This document shows positions 11,412-20,453 of a stretch of 64,000 bases of DNA, piece by piece (positions within the stretch are counted from its first letter, which is position 1; every line of letters begins with the position of its first letter). The position numbers were made by a program, and so were the translations under genes. The notes below the pieces were generated by a model. It made no database searches and was not told the DNA's origin. It saw only the letters and a program-made list of their open reading frames with translations. Source of the stretch: Aromatoleum evansii (GTDB lineage: Bacteria; Pseudomonadota; Gammaproteobacteria; Burkholderiales; Rhodocyclaceae); contig NZ_WTVK01000023.1 in the NCBI RefSeq assembly GCF_012910805.1, positions 1-64,000 on the forward strand. The letters run 5' to 3'.

Positions 11412-11948
11412 TCAGGTCAGGCTCGGAGCGTTCTTCGCGAGGTTCCAGGCACCCTGGATGTTCACCTTGCCCGACTTGTTGCCGTCGATATTGAGCTCGT
11501 CGTAGGTCCACTTCACCGCCGAATACTTCAGCGCGAAGGTTTCGGTCGGAATGCCCTCGCTCGACACCGACGGCGACACCGAAGAGATCAGCACGTTCTT
11601 GAGTTCGACCTTCAGGTACTGGTGCCGGTTTTGCGTGCCGCTCGGATTTCCGGTCGTGTTCTTGCCGCCGAACGCACGGTAGAAGTAGATGATCGCGTCG
11701 TTGACGATGAGTCCGGAGGAGCAGGCCTGGTAAAGCTTGGGGCTGGCTCCGTCGATATCCTTCACGAAGATCATCTCGCCGTGTTCGCAGCGCTCGGCGG
11801 TGTGCCCGCCGGCGCTCGACGCGGTGGCCGACTTCGGCTGACGGATGGTGTGCGACCACGAGTACACCTCGACCTGGTCCTTGTGCTTGGTGTCGCGCGA
11901 GTCGCCCTTGAGGTCGCTACCCTTGAATTCGATGTAGATATCCTTCAT
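11412..11948 (-). CDS. hcp: Type VI secretion tube protein Hcp (TssD)
   Basis: The 178-residue protein starts MKDIYIEFKGSDLKGDSRD and matches the Hcp1 family, with the EVYSWSHTIRQP segment, GEMIFVKDIDGASPKL, and a C-terminal TFALKYSAVKWTYDE beta-strand pair. Hcp forms stacked hexameric rings that make the expelled tube inside the sheath and can carry small effectors. It has no signal peptide. It lies 30 bases behind tssC and ahead of a small hairpin. Confidence 0.97.
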   Translation of the reverse strand: MKDIYIEFKGSDLKGDSRDTKHKDQVEVYSWSHTIRQPKSATASSAGGHTAERCEHGEMIFVKDIDGASPKLYQACSSGLIVNDAIIYFYRAFGGKNTTGNPSGTQNRHQYLKVELKNVLISSVSPSVSSEGIPTETFALKYSAVKWTYDELNIDGNKSGKVNIQGAWNLAKNAPSLT

Positions 11949-11978
11949 TGCCTTCAGCTCCTTGAATTAGTCGAACAA

Positions 11979-13466
11979 TCAGGCCTTGCCGGACTGCGGC
12001 AGTTCGGCGACCAGCCGCAGCGAAACGGAGAGTTCGTCGAGTTGAAAATGGGGACGGATGAACGAGACCGCGCGATAGACGCCGGGGCGTCCGGGAACCT
12101 CGTCCACCTCGATGGAGGCTTCGCGCAGGGGAAACTGCGCCTTGGTTTCCTGCGAAGCGGTGTCGTCTGCGGTAACGTACTGGTCGATCCACCGCTGCAG
12201 GTACATCTCGACGTTGGCGGCACTGGCGAAGCTGCCGATCTTGTCGCGCATCATCGCCTTCATGTAATGCGCGATGCGGCACACGGCAAAGATGTACTGC
12301 AGCTGCGCCGAAAGTGACGCGTTGGCGTTGGCCGCATCCGTGTCGTAACGGCGTGCCTTCTGGGTCGACTGCGCACCGAAGAACGCCGCGTAGTCGGTGT
12401 TTTTGCAGTGGACGAGCGGGATGAAGCCAAGATCGCTGAGTTCCTTTTCCCGCCGGTCGGTGATCGCAACCTCCGTCGGGCACTTCAGCGCCACCTCGCC
12501 TTCGCCGGTGCGGAAGGTGTGCGCCGGCAGATCCTCGACCAGGCCGCCCCCCTCCACGCCGCGGATCGCCGCGCACCATCCATGATTTTCGAAAGCATTG
12601 GTGAGGCGCGCCCCAAAGGCAAAGGCCGCGTTGCACCACAGGTACTTCGAGTGGTCCGCGCCGTCGACGTCCTCGACGAAGTTGAATCCCTCGGTCGTCG
12701 TTCCGTCGATCGGGTTATACGGCAGGCGGCCAAGGAAACGCGGCAGCGTGAGACCGACGTAACGCGCATCCTCCGAGTCGCGATAGGATTTCCACTTCGC
12801 ATACTCCACGGTGTCGAACACCTTCGACAGGTCACGCGGCCGGCTCAGCTCGACATAGGATTCGAGACCGAACAGCTCGGGTGAAGCCGCGGTGATGAAA
12901 GGTGCATGCGCCGCAGCGGCAACATGCGACATCTGCTCGAGCAGGTAGAGGTCCTCGGGCTGGCGCGTCATCTCGTACTGGCCAAGCAGGACCCCGAAGG
13001 GCGAGCCACCGAAGGTGCCGAACTCCTCCTCGTACACCTTTCGGAAGAGCGCGCTCTGGTCGAACTCGATCGCGGTCTTGAAATCCTTGACGAGATCGCG
13101 CTTGGTCGCGTTCATCATCTTGATTTTCAGCTGAGTGCCGGTCGAGGTCTGGCGACAGAGGTAATGCAGCCCGGTCCAGGCACTCTCCAGCGCCTGGAAC
13201 TGCGCGGCATGCATCACCTCGCTGAGCTGCGCCGAGATGAGCTGGTCCAGATCGGAAAGCCTGGCGTCGAGCGACGCCGAGAGGTTCTCGGACACGACGA
13301 CCTCGCCTTCCAGGACCTGCCGCGCCAGTTCGCCGATGATGTCCCGCGCATGGCTGCGCTCGGACTCCGAGCGGGCGACACGGCTCTCCTCGATGATGCG
13401 ATCCAGGAGCGGAATGTCGCCCCCGACCACTTCCGCATTGGCGGATGCTTGCGGCAGCGCACTCAT
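11979..13466 (-). CDS. tssC: Type VI secretion contractile sheath large subunit TssC
   Basis: The 495-residue protein has the family motifs EVMHAAQFQALESAWTGLHYL, FGVLLGQYEMTRQP, LPRFLGRLPYNP and the C-terminal RPHFQLDELSVSLRLVAELP strand. Together with TssB it builds the contractile sheath around the Hcp tube. Its start codon overlaps the tssB stop codon by four bases (ATGA), giving coupled translation in the stoichiometric pair. Length is normal for the family. Confidence 0.97.
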   Translation of the reverse strand: MSALPQASANAEVVGGDIPLLDRIIEESRVARSESERSHARDIIGELARQVLEGEVVVSENLSASLDARLSDLDQLISAQLSEVMHAAQFQALESAWTGLHYLCRQTSTGTQLKIKMMNATKRDLVKDFKTAIEFDQSALFRKVYEEEFGTFGGSPFGVLLGQYEMTRQPEDLYLLEQMSHVAAAAHAPFITAASPELFGLESYVELSRPRDLSKVFDTVEYAKWKSYRDSEDARYVGLTLPRFLGRLPYNPIDGTTTEGFNFVEDVDGADHSKYLWCNAAFAFGARLTNAFENHGWCAAIRGVEGGGLVEDLPAHTFRTGEGEVALKCPTEVAITDRREKELSDLGFIPLVHCKNTDYAAFFGAQSTQKARRYDTDAANANASLSAQLQYIFAVCRIAHYMKAMMRDKIGSFASAANVEMYLQRWIDQYVTADDTASQETKAQFPLREASIEVDEVPGRPGVYRAVSFIRPHFQLDELSVSLRLVAELPQSGKA

Positions 13467-13984
13467 CGCTCGCCCCCCGAATCAGCCGAGGGGGTCGTCG
13501 CACCGATGGAGCGCAGCTTCTCCGTGTTGCTGAGCACGTCGCTCAGCAGGTCGTCAAGCTTCTCGTTTCCTGCGAGCTTGTTGCGAAGCTCCGCGAGCCG
13601 CGCACGTGCTTCGAGCAATTTGCGCAGCGGCTCGACCTGGCGCGCGACCGACTCGGGGCGAAAATCCTCGAAACTCCGAAACGTGAGATCCACGGCAAGC
13701 TCGCCGCCCTGCTCGGACAAACGGTTCTTGACACGAAATGCGGCACGCGGCGCGAGCGCGTCCATCACGTCATCGAAATTGTCGCCATCGATCCCGACGA
13801 ACTTCCGGTCACGCAGCTTTGCCTCGCCACCTTCGCTTTGCCCGGCGAAGTCCCCGAGCACACCGACCACGAAGGGCAACTCCTTCTGTTCGACGGCGTC
13901 ACCCTTTTCCACGTCGTAGGTGAGCTGCACACGCGGCGGCCTGACCTTCTGCAGACGCTTCTGAATACTTTCCTTCCTGGACAC
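13463..13984 (-). CDS. tssB: Type VI secretion contractile sheath small subunit TssB
   Basis: The protein has 173 residues and starts at a GTG codon complementing 13982-13984 (M/V-SRKESIQKRLQKVRPPRV). A strong AGGAGG lies five bases upstream (13990-13995), which decides the start. The frame stays open much further upstream, but that stretch has no homology. The motif RVQLTYDVEKGDAVE and the segment LPFVVGVLGDFAGQ are typical of ImpB/VipA. It pairs with TssC to form the sheath protomer. The C-terminal helix engages ClpV in relatives. Confidence 0.96.
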   Translation of the reverse strand: MSRKESIQKRLQKVRPPRVQLTYDVEKGDAVEQKELPFVVGVLGDFAGQSEGGEAKLRDRKFVGIDGDNFDDVMDALAPRAAFRVKNRLSEQGGELAVDLTFRSFEDFRPESVARQVEPLRKLLEARARLAELRNKLAGNEKLDDLLSDVLSNTEKLRSIGATTPSADSGGER

Positions 13985-14037
13985 AATAGCCTCCTGGCAA
14001 GTCACCGGCGCACCGTGCGCCGCCCCGTCGGTGCTTC

Positions 14038-14694
14038 TTACTTCAGCGCACCGAACGGCCCGGAACCGTTTGCAGCAGTCGCTGTCGGCTCCTGCCCGGC
14101 GCTGGCTGCGGGCAAGACCTTCTTCACGCGCGCCTTCGGCTTGGCCTTCGGCTTCTGCTTCAGACTCCTCTCGCGCTCCTCCTCCAGCCGGCGCGCCTCG
14201 AGCTCTTCGGGCGTGGGCGGGGGAATCAGCACCGACTCGCCGAGCGATTCGCGCATGACCTTGGCCAGCGCGACCGCATCGCCGCGCGCGGAGCCCGTCA
14301 TCTCGGTGTCGTTGCGCAGATCGGCCAGGGATTCCGTCGCCACACGCAATCCGCTCACGGCACGCACGCTCTTCGCCACGCGATCTGCCGGATCGCGCTG
14401 CAGGACCTCTCCCGCCGCGACGATCGCTTCGCCGTACTTGCCCCCATCGAACTGGATCCGCGCGATTCGCACCCATGGCTCCTTCGACTCCGGACCGAGC
14501 TCGGCCGCCTTTGCCAGCAGCCCCACCGCCTCGTCCCGCTTGCTCTCCGCGAGCAGCTGATCGACCTGCACCGTGGTCGTCTTCAGGTACTGCGAGTAGT
14601 CGTCCCGGGACATCTTCTGCGGCGTCGATGCGCAGCCCGTAACAAGCACAGCCATCGCCAGAACTGCTGCCTTTCCTGGAATTCCGATCTTCAT
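14038..14694 (-). CDS. TPR-containing lipoprotein linked to T6SS
   Basis: The 218-residue protein starts MKIGIPGKAAVLAMAVLVTGCAS. Its signal peptide ends in a lipobox with Cys at about residue 21, so it should be an outer- or inner-membrane lipoprotein facing the periplasm. Residues about 45-120 look like one or two tetratricopeptide repeats. A Pro/Glu stretch and a Lys/Ala-rich tail (KQKPKAKPKARVKK) follow. It is the first gene of the leftward T6SS operon, just before tssB. Similar lipoproteins occur in betaproteobacterial T6SS clusters, but a defined role is not known to me. It is a candidate partner of TssJ or of peptidoglycan. Confidence 0.8.
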   Translation of the reverse strand: MKIGIPGKAAVLAMAVLVTGCASTPQKMSRDDYSQYLKTTTVQVDQLLAESKRDEAVGLLAKAAELGPESKEPWVRIARIQFDGGKYGEAIVAAGEVLQRDPADRVAKSVRAVSGLRVATESLADLRNDTEMTGSARGDAVALAKVMRESLGESVLIPPPTPEELEARRLEEERERSLKQKPKAKPKARVKKVLPAASAGQEPTATAANGSGPFGALK

Positions 14695-14797
14695 CACCAA
14701 CCCCGAATTATTGATTTGACATACCGGCATTGCGCCGCAAAGCCCGGCATAGTACATTTGCATCGTCACAAAATGCAATCTTCTGGCATTATTTTTT
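14695..14797. promoter_or_regulatory. Divergent T6SS control region
   Basis: The gap between the two arms of the T6SS locus is clearly richer in A and T than its surroundings, with a run TTATTTTTTATG before tssJ. A short inverted repeat TTGCAT (14758-14763) / ATGCAA (14773-14778) could be an operator. Both operons should be transcribed from here. I could not find a convincing -35/-10 pair in either direction, nor a sigma-54 site with correct GG-N10-GC spacing. Confidence 0.45.
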
Positions 14798-15454
14798 ATG
14801 CTATATGCGTCCACAACGCTACCTGACCGTGCGCCCACGGGATTCTTGAGCGCCCCCGTACGTGTCGTACTGACCGCCATCTTGTTCGCCATGGCGACTG
14901 GCTGCTCGACCGTGTCGGCGCTACAGCTCGCCGGAACCGTGGCGGGCGTTGCACTTGAAGCGGCCGGACTGAAGAAGGCCGACGAGCGGCCCGCCGCCGA
15001 GGCGGTACACCCGGTCGCGATGACCCTTTCGACCGGCCCTGCGACCAATGCCACCCGGAAGGGCGACGCGCTCGCACTCGTCGTGCGCATCTACCAATTG
15101 CGCAGCAACACGGCCTTCGCCCGTCTCACCTACGCACAGGCCAGCACGCCCGAAGCCGAGCGCAACATGCTGCAGGATGACCTGGTGACAGTGCGCGAAC
15201 TGACGCTGCTGCCAGGCAAGACCTACCGGTTCGAGGAGCAAGTGCCCGACCATGTCAAAGTCATTGGCATCACCGCACAGTTCCATCGCCCCGCGGCAAA
15301 TCGCTGGAAATTGGCCTTCGATCGCGAGGCGTCGCAGGAGACCGGCATCGCGGTCGCCTTCCACGCCTGTGCGATGACGGCCGGGGCCGGGGAGTTCGCC
15401 CAACCCGCAACAACAGCTTCCGCCCGTTCGCTGTCGGGCGTCCGCTGTACCTGA
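14798..15454 (+). CDS. tssJ: Type VI secretion lipoprotein TssJ
   Basis: The protein has 218 residues if it starts at the ATG at 14798. That gives a long n-region before the hydrophobic stretch VVLTAILFAMATGCS, whose Cys is the lipidation site. An in-frame TTG at 14846 would give a shorter, more normal signal peptide, so the start is uncertain. The mature part has the TssJ transthyretin-like fold features ALALVVRIYQLRS and LPGKTYRFEEQVPDHVKVIGITAQF. TssJ is the outer-membrane lipoprotein of the T6SS membrane complex and normally binds TssM, whose gene is not in this window. Confidence 0.93.
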   Translation: MLYASTTLPDRAPTGFLSAPVRVVLTAILFAMATGCSTVSALQLAGTVAGVALEAAGLKKADERPAAEAVHPVAMTLSTGPATNATRKGDALALVVRIYQLRSNTAFARLTYAQASTPEAERNMLQDDLVTVRELTLLPGKTYRFEEQVPDHVKVIGITAQFHRPAANRWKLAFDREASQETGIAVAFHACAMTAGAGEFAQPATTASARSLSGVRCT

Positions 15455-15474
15455 CCAAGGAAGCGCACAACACC

Positions 15475-16818
15475 GTGACACCCCCCAAGATCCTTTGGGG
15501 CGAAGGACTCTTCCTTCGCCCGCAGCACTTTCAGCAGCAGGATGCACGTCACGAGACGGGCATCCGCAGGGCCATGCTCACCGCGGAGCCGTTCGCCTGG
15601 GGCGTTCGTGCGCTCGAACTGGATCGTGACGCGCTGGCGAACGGGTCCTTGCGCATCGACCGTCTCGACGTGGTACTGCCCGACGGAGAGATCTATCTCG
15701 CACCGGGCGAGGACCGCCTGCCAGCGCCTCTTGCGCTGGATCAGCTCGATTGGGGCGCAGGACAGGTCGAACTCCATCTGGCGCTCCATCACCTGCGCGA
15801 CTTCGGCAACAACTACGACGCGGGCGACAGCAACCCGGGCGGTTGTCGGTATGTGCTCGACACCTGCCAGGTGCCCGACCTGTTCACCGATGCGGTCGAG
15901 GCCGAGCTCGGCGTGCTGCGCAAGCAGGCACGCCTCATCGCAGGCACACAGGCGCCCGATCAATACCTGACGCTTCCACTCGTTCGCCTCCGCAGGACCA
16001 CAACCAACGGCTACGAGGTCGACCCGGGTTTCATCGCGCCGAGCCTGCGCGTGGACGGCGCCCCTGCCCTGCACCTGATGCTGCGGCGCCTGCTCGATTC
16101 ACTCCAGGCGAAAGTCGACGCCCTGTACGGTTTCCACCGCGAGCCGTCGAAGAACGTCATCGAATTCCGCTCGGGCGATATCGCATCCTTCTGGCTGCTG
16201 CATACGGCGAGCAGCGCCTTCGCGGCACTCGGTCACATCCACTGGAATCCGTCGCTCCATCCCGAGCGCCTGTACCAGGAACTGCTGCGCCTCGCGGGCG
16301 GGCTGATGACCTTCTCCAAGACGCACACCCTCGCCGACCTGCCAGCCTACGAGCATGCACGGCCTTCCTCGTGCTTCGCGAAGATCGACGGGATACTGCG
16401 CAACCTTCTGGAAACCGTGATCTCGACGCGCTATTTCGCGATCAACCTGGACGAGCAGAAACCGTCGTTCCATCTGGGCCGCATCGATTCGGACAAGATC
16501 ACGCAGGACACCCGCTTCTTCCTCGCCGTGTCCGCAACGCTGCCGCTGTCGGAGATCATCGAGTCGGTACCCGCACGCTTCAAGGCCGGCGCGCCCGACG
16601 ACGTCGACAAGCTGGTGCTTTCTGCCATGGGCGGCGTGCCGCTCACGCATTGCGCCCAGGTTCCGCCCGCCATCCCGGTGCGCCCCGGGGCCTGCTACTT
16701 CAGCCTGGACCCCCACGGCCCGCTGTACGAACGCATGCTCAAGGCACGCAGCATCACCATTTACACGCCCACCGGCTACCCCGAACTCAAGCTCGAGCTC
16801 ATTGCAGTCAACTCATGA
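15475..16818 (+). CDS. tssK: Type VI secretion baseplate protein TssK
   Basis: The 447-residue protein starts at a GTG at 15475 and begins with the family hallmark KILWGEGLFLRPQHFQQQD. TssK forms trimers that connect the baseplate wedge to the TssL/TssM membrane complex. The C-terminal FYS-like segment GACYFSLDPHGPLYERMLKARSI, of which only part is quoted here, is also typical. It lies 20 bases behind tssJ, and its stop overlaps the tssL start (ATGA). Confidence 0.96.
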   Translation: MTPPKILWGEGLFLRPQHFQQQDARHETGIRRAMLTAEPFAWGVRALELDRDALANGSLRIDRLDVVLPDGEIYLAPGEDRLPAPLALDQLDWGAGQVELHLALHHLRDFGNNYDAGDSNPGGCRYVLDTCQVPDLFTDAVEAELGVLRKQARLIAGTQAPDQYLTLPLVRLRRTTTNGYEVDPGFIAPSLRVDGAPALHLMLRRLLDSLQAKVDALYGFHREPSKNVIEFRSGDIASFWLLHTASSAFAALGHIHWNPSLHPERLYQELLRLAGGLMTFSKTHTLADLPAYEHARPSSCFAKIDGILRNLLETVISTRYFAINLDEQKPSFHLGRIDSDKITQDTRFFLAVSATLPLSEIIESVPARFKAGAPDDVDKLVLSAMGGVPLTHCAQVPPAIPVRPGACYFSLDPHGPLYERMLKARSITIYTPTGYPELKLELIAVNS

Positions 16819-17585
16819 ACGCGAATCCGTCGATCTTTGCCGAGAATGCCCCCATGTCGGGGCCGCACTCGCCCCCCACCGTCAGGACCACGCTCGCAGA
16901 CCTGTTGTACGAAGGGTTCTACATGGTGTTCCTGCTCAAGAACAACAAGACGCCCCGCGAGGCCCGGGAATTCTCCGACAGCGTCACGGCCTTCCTCGGG
17001 GAGTTCGAGCGCCAGGCCAAGAAACAGGACTTCGCGCCCGAGGATATCTTCGATGCGAAGTACGCCTTCTGCGCAACCGTCGACGAGGCCATCCTGTCCT
17101 CGCGCCTGTCCATCCGTGACGACTGGGAACGCCGCCCGCTGCAGCTGAGCCTGTTCGGCGACCAGCTCGCCGGCGAATACTTCTTCGACAAGCTTGGCGC
17201 CGCCCGCGACGCCGGCGCGCGGCGGATACAGGCACTGGAGGTGTTCCACATGTGCCTGCTCCTCGGCTTCCGCGGCAAGTACCTGCTCGAAGGCCCCGAG
17301 AAGCTCGCTTACCTGACGGCCCGTCTCGGGGAGCAGATCGCCCACATCAAGGGCCGCAAGGCGAGTTTCGCCCCTCACGGCGCCCGCCCCGACAGCATTG
17401 CACACGAACTTCGGCGCAGCTTGCCCGCATGGGTCACGGTCGCGGTGGTGGCATTCAGCGCGCTGGTCGCGTACACGGGCATCCGCACCCACCTTGCCCA
17501 CGAAACGCAGGCAACCCTCGCCGGATATCGCGACATCATCAAGCTTGCCGCGAAGCGTCCCCACATCACCATCACCCTGCCTTGA
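16815..17585 (+). CDS. tssL: Type VI secretion membrane protein TssL (DotU/IcmH)
   Basis: The 256-residue protein starts at the ATG overlapping the tssK stop. It contains the DotU motifs DAKYAFCATVDEAILSS and GEYFFDKL, a cytoplasmic helical domain and one transmembrane helix near residues 205-222 (WVTVAVVAFSALVAY). It ends shortly after the membrane helix, so it is the short form without a peptidoglycan-binding OmpA domain. TssL anchors the baseplate to the inner membrane with TssM. Peptidoglycan anchoring must come from another protein. Confidence 0.95.
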   Translation: MNANPSIFAENAPMSGPHSPPTVRTTLADLLYEGFYMVFLLKNNKTPREAREFSDSVTAFLGEFERQAKKQDFAPEDIFDAKYAFCATVDEAILSSRLSIRDDWERRPLQLSLFGDQLAGEYFFDKLGAARDAGARRIQALEVFHMCLLLGFRGKYLLEGPEKLAYLTARLGEQIAHIKGRKASFAPHGARPDSIAHELRRSLPAWVTVAVVAFSALVAYTGIRTHLAHETQATLAGYRDIIKLAAKRPHITITLP

Positions 17586-17590
17586 ACGCG

Positions 17591-20377
17591 ATGCCAGGCA
17601 CCGATTTCGAGGCATTGCTGTCCCAGCATTCGCGGCTGATCGAGATCCGTTCGACGGTACCGGCGCCGCTGCTCGTCGAGAGCATGACGGGACGCGAAGC
17701 CGTCAATGAACTGTTCCGCTTCGATGTCGACTGCATCGCGACGAATGCCTACCTCCCCCCGTCCGACCTGCTCGGCACGCAGTTCGCGCTGCGCTTGCGC
17801 CTCGCCGATGGAAACCTGCGGACCTGGCACGGCTACTGTACCCACTCGGCGCCACTCGGAAGCGACGGCGGACTCGCGCGCTACCGCCTGACGCTCGACC
17901 CCTGGCTCGCGCTGCTCGCCCAGGGGCGACGCAGCCGCGTGTACCAGGATCTCGACCTGCGCGGCTTGTGCGACGCCGTGTTCGCAGGCTACCGGATGCA
18001 CGCGAACTGGCGTTTCGACGTCACCCGGACGCTGCGCCGGCGCAGTCTCTGCATCCAGCACCGCGAGAGCGATCTCGACTTTCTCCTGCGACTGCTCGCG
18101 GAAGAAGGCATCTCCTTCCGCTTCGAACACGAACAGACGCCGCAGGGCGACACTGCCGCGGAACGCGCACGGCATTGCATCGTCCTCTTCGACCATCATG
18201 CCGCACCTGGATCGACGCTTCAGGATCGCATCCGCTTCCACCGTGCCGACGCCACCGAGACCGACGACACCATCCAGTCGCTGGCGGAACAACATCGCGT
18301 CGGCGCCAATGCCGTCAGCCGCAGCTCCTGGGATTACCGCACGCTGGTCGCAACGGCCGCGCAGGCCCGCAACAGCATCGACCACACGGACCTGCCCCCT
18401 CTGGAGGACCATGACGGCAGCGGAGCCTGCCGCTTCGACGCAGAGACTGCGGCGGCGGAGCACGCCGATATCGCCCTTGCCGGGCATGAGGCCCGCTACC
18501 GGCGCCTGAGCGGGCATGGCAGCGTGCGCGGCCTGGCCGCTGGCAGCCATTTCGTGCTGGAAGGCCATGCGCAGTTCGCCGGCGACAACGCGAACTTTGC
18601 CGTCCTCAGCGTCGAGCACCGGGCTGCGAACAATCTCGGCAGCGGCGCCACGGCACTCCTGCCCGCCAATGGCATCGAGCGCGGCAGCTACCGCAACGAA
18701 TTCGTCCTGCAGCCCGCAGCGGCCCCCGTGCTGCCCATGCCGCGCAGCAAACCGGCCGCACACCCGGAAACCGCGCTCGTGGTCGGAGAGGCAGGCGCCG
18801 CCCTGAGCACGGATCGCGATCACCGCGTCAGGATCCAGTTCCACTGGCAACGTGGCGAACGGCCCAACCCGGGCGGTCTTGCGAACGCGGGGCAGGCGAC
18901 GGGAGACGAACACGCGCCCGGCGATGAACGCAGCGGCACCTGGGTGCGCGTAGCCGAATGGCTGTCCGGCCCCGACTGGGGGAGTCACTTCCTGCCGCGG
19001 ACCGGCACCGAAGTGCTGGTCGATTTCGTCGACGGCGACATCGACCGCCCGCTCGTCGTCGGACAGCTCTATGGCGGCACCGACCTGCCACCCTTCAGCG
19101 CGGGCGAAGCGAGCGCCACCAACCACCCCGGCGTCATCTCGGGCTGGAGCAGCGACACCCATGCAGGCGGGGGACAGGACGTCAATCAGTGGCTCGCCGA
19201 CGACACGCCCGGACAGCTGCGTACCCGGCTCGCCAGCAGTCACGCGACATCGCAGTTGTCGCTCGGCCATCTGGTCGAACAGGCGCCGCACACCTCCTCG
19301 CGCGGCCCCTGGCGCGGCGCCGGCCTCGAGTTGCGCAGCGACGGTTGGCTGGCCCTGCGCGCAGGCGATGGCATGCTGATCTCCTCCACCGCCCGCCCGA
19401 ATGGCGCATCGACGCAGATGGACGTCGCCGAGGCGGTCGGCCAGCTGCGGGGCGCCGAACACACCGCGCAAGCCCTTTCCGACGCGGCTGCGGCGCAATC
19501 GGCCCGCCCGCTGGCCGCCAACAGGAACCAGAGCGCCTTCATCGATGCCATCGACGCGGCACGCGAGGGACACTACACGGGCAAGGTCGGAGGCCAGGAC
19601 GTCGCCAAGGCACGCCCCGGCAGCCGCGAGCCGGACGTCCCCGCCGAACGTTTCTCGCGCCCCTTCATCGTCACCGAGGGGCCGGACGACATCGGCCTTT
19701 CCACGCCGGCAAGCGTCCTGCTGTTTGCCGGCGGACATCTGCACGCCACGACCCAGAAGGATCTTCAGGCTTCAGCCGCACATACCTTCAGCGCCACGGT
19801 CGGCGAAGGGGCGAGCTGGTTCAGCCACTCCGGTGGCATCAAGAGCATCGCCGCGGCCGGCAGCCAGACGATCCAGGCGCACACCGACGCGATGGAAATC
19901 CTCGCCGACCAGTCGGTCAGCGTCACCAGCTCGAACGACGAGATCCATGTCCTCGCCAGGGAGCGCATCGTGCTGCAGGCCGGCCAGAGTTCGGTCAAGC
20001 TCGAAGGCGCCGATATCACCTTCGCCTGCCCGGGAACGTTTTCGGTGAAGGGGGCGGGGCATGCGTTCGAGGGACCGGAGAATAGTGTATCCGCATCTAC
20101 TCACCTGCCCTCCGGTTTGGAGTCCATTCCCCCGGAAAGCGTCGAATTCCGCTACGCCTATCACGACGGAGAACCGGTGAAGGGTGCCGAATTCATCGCC
20201 CGACTGGCCGATGGCAGCACACGCCGCGGCCGCCTCGACGATCAGGGCTACCTGCACCTCGAAAACGTCAAGCCGGGTGGTATCGAGATCAGCGTGGGCA
20301 GCGACATCCGCCCGTACACGGACTTCAAGCTGCCGGCGCGACCAGACGAGGATGTCGATGTTTGGATGAAAGGGTGA
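17591..20377 (+). CDS. vgrG: Type VI secretion spike protein VgrG (TssI) with C-terminal extension
   Basis: The 928-residue protein starts at the ATG at 17591, five bases after the tssL stop. It has the gp27-like base (residues about 10-400), the gp5 OB-fold part (EAGAALSTDRDHRVRIQFHWQ), a DUF2345 beta-helix (about 630-810), and an extra C-terminal beta-rich domain (about 835-928) resembling the transthyretin-like tails that dock effectors. It forms the trimeric spike on the Hcp tube. The directly following effector gene suggests the tail loads that effector. No enzymatic extension is evident. Confidence 0.95.
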   Translation: MPGTDFEALLSQHSRLIEIRSTVPAPLLVESMTGREAVNELFRFDVDCIATNAYLPPSDLLGTQFALRLRLADGNLRTWHGYCTHSAPLGSDGGLARYRLTLDPWLALLAQGRRSRVYQDLDLRGLCDAVFAGYRMHANWRFDVTRTLRRRSLCIQHRESDLDFLLRLLAEEGISFRFEHEQTPQGDTAAERARHCIVLFDHHAAPGSTLQDRIRFHRADATETDDTIQSLAEQHRVGANAVSRSSWDYRTLVATAAQARNSIDHTDLPPLEDHDGSGACRFDAETAAAEHADIALAGHEARYRRLSGHGSVRGLAAGSHFVLEGHAQFAGDNANFAVLSVEHRAANNLGSGATALLPANGIERGSYRNEFVLQPAAAPVLPMPRSKPAAHPETALVVGEAGAALSTDRDHRVRIQFHWQRGERPNPGGLANAGQATGDEHAPGDERSGTWVRVAEWLSGPDWGSHFLPRTGTEVLVDFVDGDIDRPLVVGQLYGGTDLPPFSAGEASATNHPGVISGWSSDTHAGGGQDVNQWLADDTPGQLRTRLASSHATSQLSLGHLVEQAPHTSSRGPWRGAGLELRSDGWLALRAGDGMLISSTARPNGASTQMDVAEAVGQLRGAEHTAQALSDAAAAQSARPLAANRNQSAFIDAIDAAREGHYTGKVGGQDVAKARPGSREPDVPAERFSRPFIVTEGPDDIGLSTPASVLLFAGGHLHATTQKDLQASAAHTFSATVGEGASWFSHSGGIKSIAAAGSQTIQAHTDAMEILADQSVSVTSSNDEIHVLARERIVLQAGQSSVKLEGADITFACPGTFSVKGAGHAFEGPENSVSASTHLPSGLESIPPESVEFRYAYHDGEPVKGAEFIARLADGSTRRGRLDDQGYLHLENVKPGGIEISVGSDIRPYTDFKLPARPDEDVDVWMKG

Positions 20378-20453
20378 TCGCAACGCTGGGGATGCACCGC
20401 CCCTTTCCCCCAAGCAGTGAAACCGAAATACAACAACAACGCGAATACAGATC

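Noticed and set aside
14780-14800. TGGCA...ATGCT as a sigma-54 promoter for tssJ
   Set aside because: The GG and GC elements are separated by 13 bases, not 10, so the spacing rules it out.
17375-19744. A 789-codon minus-strand open frame opposite vgrG
   Set aside because: It covers vgrG in antisense with low-complexity composition and no homology.
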